Positions 35,571-43,725 of a stretch of DNA of 64,000 bases are shown here, piece by piece. The DNA is from Paenibacillus ehimensis NBRC 15659 (GTDB lineage: Bacteria; Bacillota; Bacilli; Paenibacillales; NBRC-103111): contig NZ_BILX01000003.1 in NCBI RefSeq assembly GCF_004000785.1, forward strand, positions 62,001 through 126,000. The letters run 5' to 3'. Below the pieces are notes generated by a model, which was given only the letters and a program-made list of their open reading frames with translations, searched no databases and had not been told where the DNA came from. The position numbers and the translations under genes are program-made. Within the stretch, counting starts at the first letter, position 1, and the number at the start of each line of letters is the position of its first letter.

Positions 35571-35641
35571 ACGTTCCCCTCCCTGCTGTACCTCTTGCAT
35601 GCTCATCTTTGACTGATATTTATCGTTTCTTCTCATTTATG

Positions 35642-35679
35642 ATTGTATATGATTATTAACGATTTGTACAGCGCTTACT
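35642..35679 (-). promoter_or_regulatory. Fructose operon promoter with cre-like box
   Basis: On the minus strand TGTACA (35665-35670) and TACAAT (35642-35647) are 17 bases apart. AGTAAGCGCTGTAC (35666-35679) overlapping the -35 matches 11 of 14 cre positions, suggesting CcpA repression. Confidence 0.5.
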
Positions 35680-35713
35680 TTTGTCTAATTTATTAAATAT
35701 CTTTCTTAAATGA

Positions 35714-35762
35714 GCACAAAAACGCAAGGGGTATGAGATGCTCCGCCATCATCCCCCCTTGC
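35714..35762 (-). terminator. Terminator overlapping the end of gerAC-type gene
   Basis: GCAAGGGG and CCCCTTGC pair across about 23 bases and are followed by GTTTTTG on the minus strand. The stem overlaps the last codons of the germination lipoprotein gene. Confidence 0.6.
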
Positions 35763-36936
35763 TTCCTCTTGTTCCGAATTCGGTGATCCGGACATTCACT
35801 TTAACGTTGATCGGACATTCGCTAAACATAGGGTCCCACTTTCCTTTCACTTTACTCCATACCCGAGGGTATTCGATTTGCAGCCGCTTGCCGAAGCCGG
35901 CGGCATCCAGCATCAGCTTCTGTTGCATTTTAACAAGCGCTTTTTTAATAGAAGTCTGTATCGCCGCTTCCGCCGCCCGCTCCGCCCTGGATATAAACTC
36001 CTCCTTAAACGCATCGTCCAAATCGACCCAATCTTCACGCAGCCTTCCTTCCGCCTTAATTTCCACGTCAAAAGAAATATGCCCGTCCTTGGGTTTGGAC
36101 TTGATGGTCCTCGCGATTTTGTGAACTTCAAAGATGATACTTGCCCCGCTTTTGGGGTCCGTTCCTTCGATAATCCCGCTTCTCCTCCTCTCTCCCTTCA
36201 GCCAATTCAAGCCAACCGTCTCTTCCTCATCCAACCACCCGGCCATTTTTGCATCCTTTCCCCGGATCACGGCTGCCCCGGAAATGGTCGCTTCCTCATG
36301 CGCTGCAGAAACCCATTGAATGACGAAATTCTCTTTTTTCGTTAAGTTTTCCGACATTTCTCCCAGCTTCATGATCGGGGGCATACGCAGCGTTTTGCGG
36401 TATCCTTCTGTCATTCCTCTTAAATTTATTGCCGGATTGGCCACGATGCCTTTCTTTTCCAATTCATTTTTAGTTTTTCCCTCGCATATTAATACCCGGA
36501 TGGACCGTCTTGTTTCCGGGTTGCGCAGCAAAAAATTGATGATATTTTTCAAATCAAAGCTGCGGGCCACCTCTTCGCTGATGAGAATCACCCTTAAATG
36601 CTCATAACTGGGTGTGCGGGATAATCGCGTTGACAAACCGTTAATGTTGTCAAAGACGACTCTCCCCTCGCTGACGACGTTTATATAATCCTTTTGCCCA
36701 GATCCCCCCTCTTTCACGGCGAATTGCTTCGGCACGGCCAAATGATGAATCATGGAGATCCGCTCAGGCTTGGATTGTTTCCCTTCCCGCATCCCATTCT
36801 CTTGGTTCGCCGGCATGTCGAAACCGATGCCAAGTACGATCCCCACATCCTCGATCTCTACCCGATCCCAGCAGCCCGTCATGAACACAAGAAACAGAAC
36901 TGCCGAAAGCAAGCGCAGCCTTCTAGCCGTGCGCAT
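35749..36936 (-). CDS. Ger(x)C-family spore germination lipoprotein
   Basis: The 395-residue protein starts with a signal peptide (LRLLSAVLFLVFMTG) followed by CWDRVEIEDVGIVLGIGFD. The lipobox Cys at about 22 plus WDR is the hallmark of the GerAC/GerBC/GerKC family. The mature domain includes HLRVILISEEVARSFDLKNI and RVLICEGKTKNELE. It is the C subunit of a germinant receptor in the spore inner membrane. Its ATG overlaps the B-subunit gene by 14 bases and follows GGGGGAAAGGAC. Together with the two genes upstream it makes a complete A-B-C operon. Confidence 0.93.
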   Translation of the reverse strand: MRTARRLRLLSAVLFLVFMTGCWDRVEIEDVGIVLGIGFDMPANQENGMREGKQSKPERISMIHHLAVPKQFAVKEGGSGQKDYINVVSEGRVVFDNINGLSTRLSRTPSYEHLRVILISEEVARSFDLKNIINFLLRNPETRRSIRVLICEGKTKNELEKKGIVANPAINLRGMTEGYRKTLRMPPIMKLGEMSENLTKKENFVIQWVSAAHEEATISGAAVIRGKDAKMAGWLDEEETVGLNWLKGERRRSGIIEGTDPKSGASIIFEVHKIARTIKSKPKDGHISFDVEIKAEGRLREDWVDLDDAFKEEFISRAERAAEAAIQTSIKKALVKMQQKLMLDAAGFGKRLQIEYPRVWSKVKGKWDPMFSECPINVKVNVRITEFGTRGSKGG

Positions 36937-38017
36937 GTCCTTTCCCCCTCAACTTAACGAAGATCCAGAAGTAGAGCGGCATGATCACAATGATGAACAA
37001 GGCAAAGTCGTTAAGAAAATTGCCGATGCTTAGCACTTCGTTTAACTTTTTCGGAAGCATGGCAATGATATAAATGACCGGAAACAGGAGGTAAATAAAG
37101 GTCCGGAAATTTCTTCGGAACAAATGGCTCATTCCGAGATTTGCCACATAATAATACGGCACAAAAGTCGAGTACATCGACATGACCCAAAGCACGGAGA
37201 ACAAAGACTCGAACCGTTCGAAAAATCCCCCTGGCAGCTCGATATCCTTGGCTACGGACATGGTCGGCCAAGGCAGTGTCTTGACTTCCTCTACCGTAAG
37301 CGTACCGATTGCAATCAATACCGTTAACGTATATAGAGGAATCACCAAGCCGATGCCTTTCAGCATGGATTTCACGGCGTCTCGTGGTTCTTGCATGAAC
37401 GCGCTTAAAACCAACATGATCTCGAAGCCGCTGTAAGAGAACGTCGAGGAGGGAATCCCTTTCCACACCGGCCTGAGTCCTTCTGCAAGCACAGGCCGAA
37501 TATTGTCCAAGTCGAATTCCTTAAAGCTGAACGCGATAAGGGCAGCGAGGATGATTAAGATAACGGGAAAAAATAGCTCGATCAACCGCGCAATCGGATT
37601 GATTCCTCCTGTCGCGAGATAAGCCGCGACCAGCATAAAGGTAATAATGATGAACGCAATCGGAGTTTTATCCAGCAAATACATATGGATCACCTCGCCC
37701 ATGATCCGCGCCAAATACCCGGAAGAAATCGTGAAATAGGCGCTCAGGAGGACGATATGGACCGCTCCGATCCACTTGCCGAATACCGTTTGACTGAACT
37801 CGAAAAACGTTTGTTTTGGAAAGCGTTGGTTTAATTTGCTGATGACATACCCGGCCAGTAAAGCGAGGAATCCGCCAATCAGCACGGAAATCCATCCGTC
37901 CGGCGTTCCCACCTCCTTGGCGACGACCTGCGGCAAAAATAAAATCCCTGTCCCAATCATGCTTTTCGATACGATAAGTGAAGCTTGCCTTGATGTAATT
38001 TGATCTTTGCGATTCAT
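36923..38017 (-). CDS. GerAB-family spore germination permease
   Basis: The 364-residue protein has ten predicted membrane segments of the APC transporter fold, with QASLIVSKSMIGTGILFLPQ near the start and SSTFSYSGFEIMLVLSAFM in the centre. This is the B subunit of a GerA-type germinant receptor, thought to form the germinant-binding and transport site. It lies 28 bases after the A-subunit gene and overlaps the C-subunit gene. AAGGGTGAAT precedes the ATG. The germinant cannot be inferred. Confidence 0.93.
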   Translation of the reverse strand: MNRKDQITSRQASLIVSKSMIGTGILFLPQVVAKEVGTPDGWISVLIGGFLALLAGYVISKLNQRFPKQTFFEFSQTVFGKWIGAVHIVLLSAYFTISSGYLARIMGEVIHMYLLDKTPIAFIIITFMLVAAYLATGGINPIARLIELFFPVILIILAALIAFSFKEFDLDNIRPVLAEGLRPVWKGIPSSTFSYSGFEIMLVLSAFMQEPRDAVKSMLKGIGLVIPLYTLTVLIAIGTLTVEEVKTLPWPTMSVAKDIELPGGFFERFESLFSVLWVMSMYSTFVPYYYVANLGMSHLFRRNFRTFIYLLFPVIYIIAMLPKKLNEVLSIGNFLNDFALFIIVIMPLYFWIFVKLRGKGHAHG

Positions 38018-38044
38018 GATTGTGACGATTCACCCTTACCTTCT

Positions 38045-39526
38045 CTAATGGCGCGTGCGGTCTTGCGGTCTGATTAGCTCCGGACGCCGTTTCATCATTT
38101 GGAGAGGCGCTCTCAGGATCAGGTCTTTCCAATCATTCACCCGCATGGGCGCGAAAGGAGACATATAATCGAGCCCAAAGCTCTTGAGCTTCACCAGATG
38201 GGCCATGATCAATATAAAAAGCAGGATGACGCCGTAAAGCCCCAGGATGGCGGCCGCCATCATCATCGCAAACCGAAGCATACGAATAGCAATGGCCGAA
38301 GAATACTGAGGAAAGGCAAACGAAGAAATGGCGGTCAGCGCTACGACGATGACCATGATAGGACTAACAATAGCCGCTTGCACGGCGGCTTGGCCGATCA
38401 CCAATCCGCCGACAATTCCGACGGCTTGTCCGATTGGCTTAGGCAATCGCAGCCCCGCTTCCCGAAGAATTTCCAGGGTCACTTCCATAATGAGCGCTTC
38501 GATAATCGATGGAAAAGGAACGCCTTCCCTTCCTGCTGCGATGGAGATCACCAATTTCGTCGGAATTAATCCGTGATTGTAAGAAATTAAAGCAATATAA
38601 AGGGCAGGCAGAAACAGGGCGATTAATGCCGCCCCATAGCGCAGCATGCGAATCAAGGAAGCCGGCATCCACCGTTCGTAATAGTCTTCGGAAGAAGTCA
38701 TCAGCATGGAAAAGGTAACCGGTATAATCAAAGCAAAGGGAGTCCCGTCCACCAGCAAGGCGATGCGTCCCTCCAATAAAGCGCTCGCTACCCGATCAGG
38801 CCGCTCCGTATTTTGCATCTGTGGAAACGGAGAGTACTTGTGATCCTCTATGAGCTGTTCAATATAGCCGGAGTCGGAAATTTCATCAATATCGATCCGC
38901 TCGATTCGGCTCTTCGCTTCTTCCACAAGCTCTTGGTTCGTTAATCCCTTGATATAAATCAGATACACGTCCGTTTGAGACCGGCGTCCAAGCTTATAAG
39001 GGATCATCGTAAAGCCCGGGTCTTTCACCCGGCGCCGAAGCATGGCCGTATTGTAATGAAGCTTCTCGACAAAGCCTTCCCTCGGCCCCCGCACAACCGC
39101 TTCCGACAACGGTTCTTCAATGGAACGGACCTCTCCCCCGCCAGTGCTTAGAAGAATAGCATCGGTAAAACCGTCCAAAAATAACGCCGTATTCCCCTCA
39201 AGGATTTTACGAACGCAGTCCTTTAAACAACGCATCTCTTGCACCTCCGCAGTCGAAACGACGGAATCGGAAATGCTGCTTTTGAGCTGCTCTTTATTCG
39301 TGGAAGAATGGCCGGACAGACCCCGTTCCCGCATTAGGGGCTTGATTACTTGCTCATTCAGAACGGTTTTATCGACCAGTCCGTCGATATAAACGACAGC
39401 CGCTTGCCATGAGGAATGTCCTACTTTAAATTCTCGGAAAATAACGTCGGGGCTTTGCCCGATCGCATCCTTCATCATCCGAAGGTTACCCGCTAGTTTG
39501 TCTGTGAACAGAAAATCCTGCAACAC
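38045..39526 (-). CDS. GerAA-family spore germination protein
   Basis: A protein of about 493 residues with a cytoplasmic N-terminal domain (IYIKGLTNQELVEEAKSRIE, then IDIDEISDSGYIEQLIED). A membrane domain follows with about five helices (RPDRVASALLEGRIALLVDG and FALIIPVTFSMLM) and ends with the usual LKSFGLDYMSPFAP. This is the A subunit of a GerA receptor. The start is uncertain: GTG 39532, GTG 39526 and TTG 39523 all follow GGAGGAGGTGA, and 39526 has the best spacing. First gene of the operon; preceded by the terminator at 39622-39664. Confidence 0.92.
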   Translation of the reverse strand: MLQDFLFTDKLAGNLRMMKDAIGQSPDVIFREFKVGHSSWQAAVVYIDGLVDKTVLNEQVIKPLMRERGLSGHSSTNKEQLKSSISDSVVSTAEVQEMRCLKDCVRKILEGNTALFLDGFTDAILLSTGGGEVRSIEEPLSEAVVRGPREGFVEKLHYNTAMLRRRVKDPGFTMIPYKLGRRSQTDVYLIYIKGLTNQELVEEAKSRIERIDIDEISDSGYIEQLIEDHKYSPFPQMQNTERPDRVASALLEGRIALLVDGTPFALIIPVTFSMLMTSSEDYYERWMPASLIRMLRYGAALIALFLPALYIALISYNHGLIPTKLVISIAAGREGVPFPSIIEALIMEVTLEILREAGLRLPKPIGQAVGIVGGLVIGQAAVQAAIVSPIMVIVVALTAISSFAFPQYSSAIAIRMLRFAMMMAAAILGLYGVILLFILIMAHLVKLKSFGLDYMSPFAPMRVNDWKDLILRAPLQMMKRRPELIRPQDRTRH

Positions 39527-39621
39527 GCTCACCTCCTCCAGCCATTGGTTGGATTATAAATTTTTCCTTTGTATTATTCCTAAATCATTACATTTTATGA
39601 TGCTTTTGTTTCGTTCATTAA

Positions 39622-39664
39622 GAAAAAAACCTGCACCGGCAAGCTGTATACGCCAGTAACAGGT
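39622..39664 (-). terminator. Intrinsic terminator downstream of kinase / zinc-ribbon transcript
   Basis: ACCTGTTACTGGC pairs with GCCGGTGCAGGT and is followed by seven T on the minus strand. It lies 20 bases after the small zinc-ribbon ORF and well before the germination operon. Confidence 0.85.
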
Positions 39665-39683
39665 ATTTTCCAATGTTTTCTCG

Positions 39684-39863
39684 TCATAATAAAGATTTTT
39701 CGGTGTGTTCCATTTTTTTGCTGCCTTCCTCCAACGGATACGATGGAAACGAGGGATAGCCGAATTCCAAAATATCAGAGCATGATTCGCAAATGTATTC
39801 CTCTCTTCCGCCGGATTCATGCGTCTCATTGTGGCATAAAAGGCAGGCATGCTTCTCGTCCAA
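39684..39863 (-). CDS. Small zinc-ribbon-like protein (59 residues, TTG start)
   Basis: A short ORF in a different frame from the surrounding longer open frames. It has two CxxC pairs spaced like a zinc ribbon: HACLLCHNET (C7, C10) and YICESC (C25, C28), followed by an acidic tail. The TTG at 39863 is preceded by AAAGGAAGAG at proper spacing and the stop lies 20 bases before a strong terminator, both favouring a real gene. It resembles small Zn-binding anti-sigma or regulatory peptides such as Gin in layout, but the sequence is not a clear match, so no function is assigned. It lies just downstream of the decayed response-regulator remnant. Confidence 0.5.
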   Translation of the reverse strand: MDEKHACLLCHNETHESGGREEYICESCSDILEFGYPSFPSYPLEEGSKKMEHTEKSLL

Positions 39864-39900
39864 TCCACTCTTCCTTTCTTTTCCACTCGCATCGTTCTTC

Positions 39901-40340
39901 GGGAATCAGTTTTCAATGTCGCCATCATTTGCTTCGCTTCCAAATACAGGACTCGAACGAATTTTTTCGTATTGATTTTCTGGGCAACGTTGAACTTTCG
40001 ATCTTCTTCAAGTTCGATCATTTTTTTCGGACTTCCATAAAATCGAAAAATTTCATGGCATAATTTTCAAACTTGGGATTGGTATAATCCGTGATGCCTA
40101 ATGATGCAAGATGATTTAACGCATGAGATATCGCTCTCCGCACACGCTGTTCAGGCGCAAACCAACCCCGTCACGCGTTAATAAAACGTTTTTCAATCGG
40201 CGAGCGATCTCCCCCTCCGGTCACGATGGATTCGTTTGCCTCGATAACGTTTTCACTCCTTCGGCCGGAAACGGCAGGTATCCATTCGTTTCCAATAAAC
40301 CAAGCGCACTTTGAAAATAACATCCCGACTACTAAAAAAT
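39901..40340 (-). pseudogene. Remnant of GlnL/YcbB-type response regulator
   Basis: Minus-strand frames downstream of the kinase gene encode pieces of the YcbB (GlnL) C-terminal DNA-binding domain. EQRVRRAISHALNHLASLG, TDYTNPKFENYAMKFFDF and MEVRKK lie in one frame, then MIELEEDRKF...INTKKFVRVLYLEAKQ in the next. The frame is broken by an in-frame TGA at 40171-40173 and by a one-base loss in a run of seven A (40021-40027). The receiver domain expected before this region is missing: only about 170 bases separate the kinase stop from the remnant. The gene cannot give a functional regulator, leaving the kinase without its usual partner. Confidence 0.75.
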
Positions 40341-40348
40341 ATAAAAAT

Positions 40349-41641
40349 CTACACGGCTGTGAAAACACTTCTTATTTTGCTGGTCGGAAGCCGCACGATA
40401 AATGTCGTGCCGGTGCCTTCTTCGGAAGAGCCGACAGCAATCTCTCCACCCAGCGAATGGACGATATCGCGCACGTGCGATAGTCCGATCCCGGCTGCGG
40501 CGACCCCGCTTTCGTTATATTTTGTCGTAAATCCCGGTTGAAAAATAACGCTGCGGTGCGAATCCCGAATGCCGCACCCCGTATCGGAAACAACGAGGAC
40601 CGTGTCCGTTATATCTTCATCTACCCGTATACGGATGCTTCCCTGCCCTTGAATGGCTTCCACCGCGTTCGAGACGAGGTTGTTCACAATGGTTAGTAAG
40701 GGAATAAACTCGGCGGTTCGGTAATCCGTAGCCAGTTCGGTCGTAAACTTGATTTTCTTTTGAAACATACGGCTGTATTTCTGGTTCGCTTTTACGACAA
40801 AGTCAAGCATTTCTGCCAGACTCATATCGACGACGATTTCACTATCGTATAATTTCGTCAGGCCGGCCAGGATGCGCTGGGAATCCTTCTTGACTTCGTG
40901 AATCTGCTGGGCGATACTTAATGCTTCTTGGCCGTAACGCCCCAGGTTGTCTTCTTTTAACTTGGAATAAAGAATGTAGCTCTGCTCAGTAATCGCTTCG
41001 ATCGTGCCCATTGATTTTTTCAAATAGAACGTTTCCCCGTAAAGTCCAGTACCCACATGCAGCATCTGCTCCATCCGTTTTTCCTTCTCGGCATGAACGA
41101 TGCGCATTTGGCCGATCATGATGCTGCTGTACAGCCCGATGACAAAATAACTGCGCACAAGGGTAATGATCAATAAAAGAAGCCAGTCGTCCCAATCCAT
41201 CACATTTACGCTGAGCAGAAGCCATCGCAAGAAAAGCTCGGTCCCATTCGAAATCAAATCAATTCCCGATACAAGCGCGCCTAACCTAAGGGGGGTATAT
41301 TCGTCAATTTTCGTTTGAAGCCGTCCCATGCAGAGCGCAAACACGACATAATATACACCGGCGGCCACATTATTCTGAAGGCTTGCCGTGAAAGAAAGCG
41401 AGGTCGATTGGGTCAGCCATTCGGTACCCTGAAAGAATACGCTCAGTATTCCCGTTGTGATCCCAACCTTGAGGTAAGGCAAATGGCGCACAAACAATAA
41501 GAAGAACAAAAACGTACTGGCGCCAAGCCCCATACGAAAATAATCTCCATGAAACGGATATACTTTAATTTCGGCGCCAATCGCCGTTGTTAGCGCGATA
41601 ACCAGAATTTGCGCGGTTTCATTTTTGACAAACCTCCTCAT
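40349..41641 (-). CDS. GlnK/YcbA-like sensor histidine kinase (GHKL ATPase)
   Basis: The 430-residue membrane kinase has about five to six N-terminal membrane segments (residues 8-190, e.g. AQILVIALTTAIGAEIKV and ASTFLFFLLFVRHLPYLKV). A cytoplasmic coiled region and a GHKL ATPase domain follow, with VNNLVSNAVEAIQG (N box), DTGCGIRDS (G1) and AAGIGLSHVRDIV (G2). The layout resembles Bacillus GlnK (YcbA), which senses glutamine and signals to GlnL. GAGGGGGAAC precedes ATG 41641. The downstream response regulator is decayed, so its output is uncertain. Confidence 0.85.
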   Translation of the reverse strand: MRRFVKNETAQILVIALTTAIGAEIKVYPFHGDYFRMGLGASTFLFFLLFVRHLPYLKVGITTGILSVFFQGTEWLTQSTSLSFTASLQNNVAAGVYYVVFALCMGRLQTKIDEYTPLRLGALVSGIDLISNGTELFLRWLLLSVNVMDWDDWLLLLIITLVRSYFVIGLYSSIMIGQMRIVHAEKEKRMEQMLHVGTGLYGETFYLKKSMGTIEAITEQSYILYSKLKEDNLGRYGQEALSIAQQIHEVKKDSQRILAGLTKLYDSEIVVDMSLAEMLDFVVKANQKYSRMFQKKIKFTTELATDYRTAEFIPLLTIVNNLVSNAVEAIQGQGSIRIRVDEDITDTVLVVSDTGCGIRDSHRSVIFQPGFTTKYNESGVAAAGIGLSHVRDIVHSLGGEIAVGSSEEGTGTTFIVRLPTSKIRSVFTAV

Positions 41642-41709
41642 GAGTTCCCCCTCGGTGATCTTTTTTTAAAATGAGTATAAACGAAAGGAGAGTCATCCGC
41701 CAACATCCC

Positions 41710-41742
41710 AGATCCGGTCTTGCGAGACTTGGGATCTTTTTT
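41710..41742 (+). promoter_or_regulatory. Terminator-like hairpin in leader of diguanylate cyclase gene
   Basis: AGATCC..TCT-tgcg-AGA..GGGATCT forms a hairpin followed by six T on the plus strand. It lies between the divergent kinase and GGDEF genes, upstream of the GGDEF start. With no plus-strand gene before it, this would be an attenuator in the GGDEF leader. No known riboswitch motif was recognised in the short sequence before it. Confidence 0.4.
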
Positions 41743-41828
41743 ATGAACATCCCTCTACGAAAAGGATTATGACGGGTCGTGTCGAAAATGAAGTAGGAAC
41801 TCCATTGGAAAAAGAGGAGAGAGATACC

Positions 41829-43418
41829 ATGTCCGGGCTGTTCGGGATATGCATTGCCAAAAAGAATAAAATCAGCCTTGCCACGCTTTTAACCGGGTTG
41901 GTCTCCCTTTCCGTTGCGCTTACTTTGACGATTCTTCTGCTCGCGTCTTATCAGTCCAATAAGCAATCGCTATTCGAAACGACCTTTGCGTTGAACCATT
42001 CGGCCGCGACCAAAATGAGTCATTCCATCGATTCCTTATTCCAATCGATGCGGTCAGGCCTGGCTTATACCGGCACCCGTATTTCGGCCGGCGATCTCTC
42101 GGACGCGCAAGAAATACAGAAGCAGCTGGAATCGCTGCGCCTCGGCAGCCATTATTTCAACTCCATCGCCGTCGTGGACGAAACGGGTCTTGTCCGCGGT
42201 GTAGATCCGCCTTCTGTCGGCACGACCGGTCTGTACATCGTGACGGAAGCGGCTAAAGAAGCGTTGGCTTTAAAAAAGCCCTACATTTCCAAGCCGTACA
42301 CCTCGGCAACCGGACGTCTTATTGTTTTTATGAGCGAGCCGCTTTACGACAAAGACGGAATATACCGCGGTTATATCGGAGGCAGTCTTTATTTGCAGGA
42401 AAACAATATATTGAATATGATGTTCGGGATGCATAACTTCAATAGCGACGGCTCGTACTTTTATGTCGTGAGTTCCAACGGTCATTTATTGTTTCATCCG
42501 GACAAATCCCGGATCGGTACCGATGGCAGCGCCAATCAAGTCGTCCAGAAAGTGCTTCGGGGCGCAAGCGGGCATGACGAGGTTACGAACTCTCAAGGAA
42601 TCACTTATCTTGCGGGCTATTCTCCTGTCCTGGAAAATGGTTGGGGAGTCGTTGTTCAGTCCCCCATCAGCGTCGTATACGACGAATTGAACCGCAATAT
42701 TCGCGCCATCCTGTTCTACACGCTGGTTCCGTTTGTCGTCTTGATGATCGCCGCGATATGGCTTGCCCGGCGTTTGGCCCGTCCATTCGTAGCTCTTGCC
42801 AATCTGGCAGGTAGATTAAGCAAAGGCGAAAGAGTCGTTTTTCCGAACGTCAAGCGTCACTGGAACAGAGAAGCCGACTTGTTGACCCAAACGATTACGA
42901 TTGCGCTAAGCGATTTGCAGAAGCAGACCGAGCAGCTGACTCATGCCGCTATGACCGATTCTTTAACGGGGTTAACGAACCGAAGAACGTTCGAATCCAT
43001 CATGGCGCAATGGACGGAAGAGAAGTACCCCTTCGCCCTTATTGTCATGGATATCGACCGGTTCAAGTCCATCAACGATACTTACGGTCATCAGGCGGGA
43101 GACGAAGTATTGAAGCATCTGGCCCGCGTCGTCACTTCGTCCGTAGGTCCTCATGACATATGCTGCCGTTACGGCGGAGAAGAATTCGTCGTGCTTCTTC
43201 CGCTCGCCACCGTTCCGGAGGCTTTGATCACGGCAGAGCGAATTCGTGCAGCCTTTGAAACGAGGGAAAATCCCCTGGGAATCCCGATAACGGTCTCGTC
43301 AGGTATCGCCCACTATCCATCCCACGCCCCATCCGCTGAAATGCTGTTTCAACGGGCCGATCACGCTTTGTATCGGGCAAAGGAAGCGGGGAAAAACAGG
43401 ACGATCGTGGCCGACTAG
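41829..43418 (+). CDS. Membrane diguanylate cyclase (Cache sensor, GGDEF)
   Basis: The 529-residue protein has a membrane helix (ISLATLLTGLVSLSVALTLT), an extracellular double-Cache-like sensor domain to about residue 280, and a second membrane helix (ILFYTLVPFVVLMIAAIWLA). A HAMP-like linker and a C-terminal GGDEF domain (about 370-525) follow, with DSLTGLTNRRTFE, DIDRFKSINDTYGHQAGDEV and RYGGEEFVVLLP. GGEEF keeps the active-site residues for making c-di-GMP. Start 41829 follows GAGGAGAGAG; an alternative ATG at 41769 has a closer, weaker site. Ligand of the sensor unknown. A clear terminator follows. Confidence 0.9.
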   Translation: MSGLFGICIAKKNKISLATLLTGLVSLSVALTLTILLLASYQSNKQSLFETTFALNHSAATKMSHSIDSLFQSMRSGLAYTGTRISAGDLSDAQEIQKQLESLRLGSHYFNSIAVVDETGLVRGVDPPSVGTTGLYIVTEAAKEALALKKPYISKPYTSATGRLIVFMSEPLYDKDGIYRGYIGGSLYLQENNILNMMFGMHNFNSDGSYFYVVSSNGHLLFHPDKSRIGTDGSANQVVQKVLRGASGHDEVTNSQGITYLAGYSPVLENGWGVVVQSPISVVYDELNRNIRAILFYTLVPFVVLMIAAIWLARRLARPFVALANLAGRLSKGERVVFPNVKRHWNREADLLTQTITIALSDLQKQTEQLTHAAMTDSLTGLTNRRTFESIMAQWTEEKYPFALIVMDIDRFKSINDTYGHQAGDEVLKHLARVVTSSVGPHDICCRYGGEEFVVLLPLATVPEALITAERIRAAFETRENPLGIPITVSSGIAHYPSHAPSAEMLFQRADHALYRAKEAGKNRTIVAD

Positions 43419-43419
43419 A

Positions 43420-43465
43420 AAACGGAGTGCTTCCATTTTCGAATGGTGGAGGCGCTCCGTTTTTC
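43420..43465 (+). terminator. Terminator of diguanylate cyclase gene
   Basis: AACGGAGTGCTTCCATT pairs imperfectly with AATGGTGGAGGCGCTCCGTT around TTCG, followed by TTTTTC. The remaining 43466-43561 has no feature. Confidence 0.8.
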
Positions 43466-43561
43466 AAATTTGAAGCACGGAGTAATTAGATCGGATGCTT
43501 TGGAATAATTTCTCCCCTTTCGATAAAATGTTCTCCCTTCTTTCGGGTGTAAAATATCCCA

Positions 43562-43678
43562 TATAATAGGAAGTGATCCTTATAGCGGAAAGGAGGAGAC
43601 TTAGGGAAGCGGACGACGGAAAGGAGAGGATGCCGAAGATTATATTTGCCGGCAAAGCATTTTTTGTAAGCGCTTAAT
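43562..43678 (+). promoter_or_regulatory. Chitinase promoter -10 and downstream cre-like box
   Basis: TATAAT (43562-43567) is the best -10 candidate. TGTAAGCGCTTAAT at 43665-43678 matches 12 of 14 cre positions and lies about 90 bases downstream of the expected start site, where CcpA can act as a roadblock. Catabolite repression of chitinases is well known. Confidence 0.45.
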
Positions 43679-43725
43679 AAACGATTCGAAATTCAATAAC
43701 CAATTCATTAAAGGAGGCTCAACCA

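Noticed and set aside
39554-40021. 155-codon minus-strand open frame
   Set aside because: Only its first part matches the YcbB domain; the rest overlaps the zinc-ribbon ORF and a terminator and has no family features, so it is read-through of a decayed gene.
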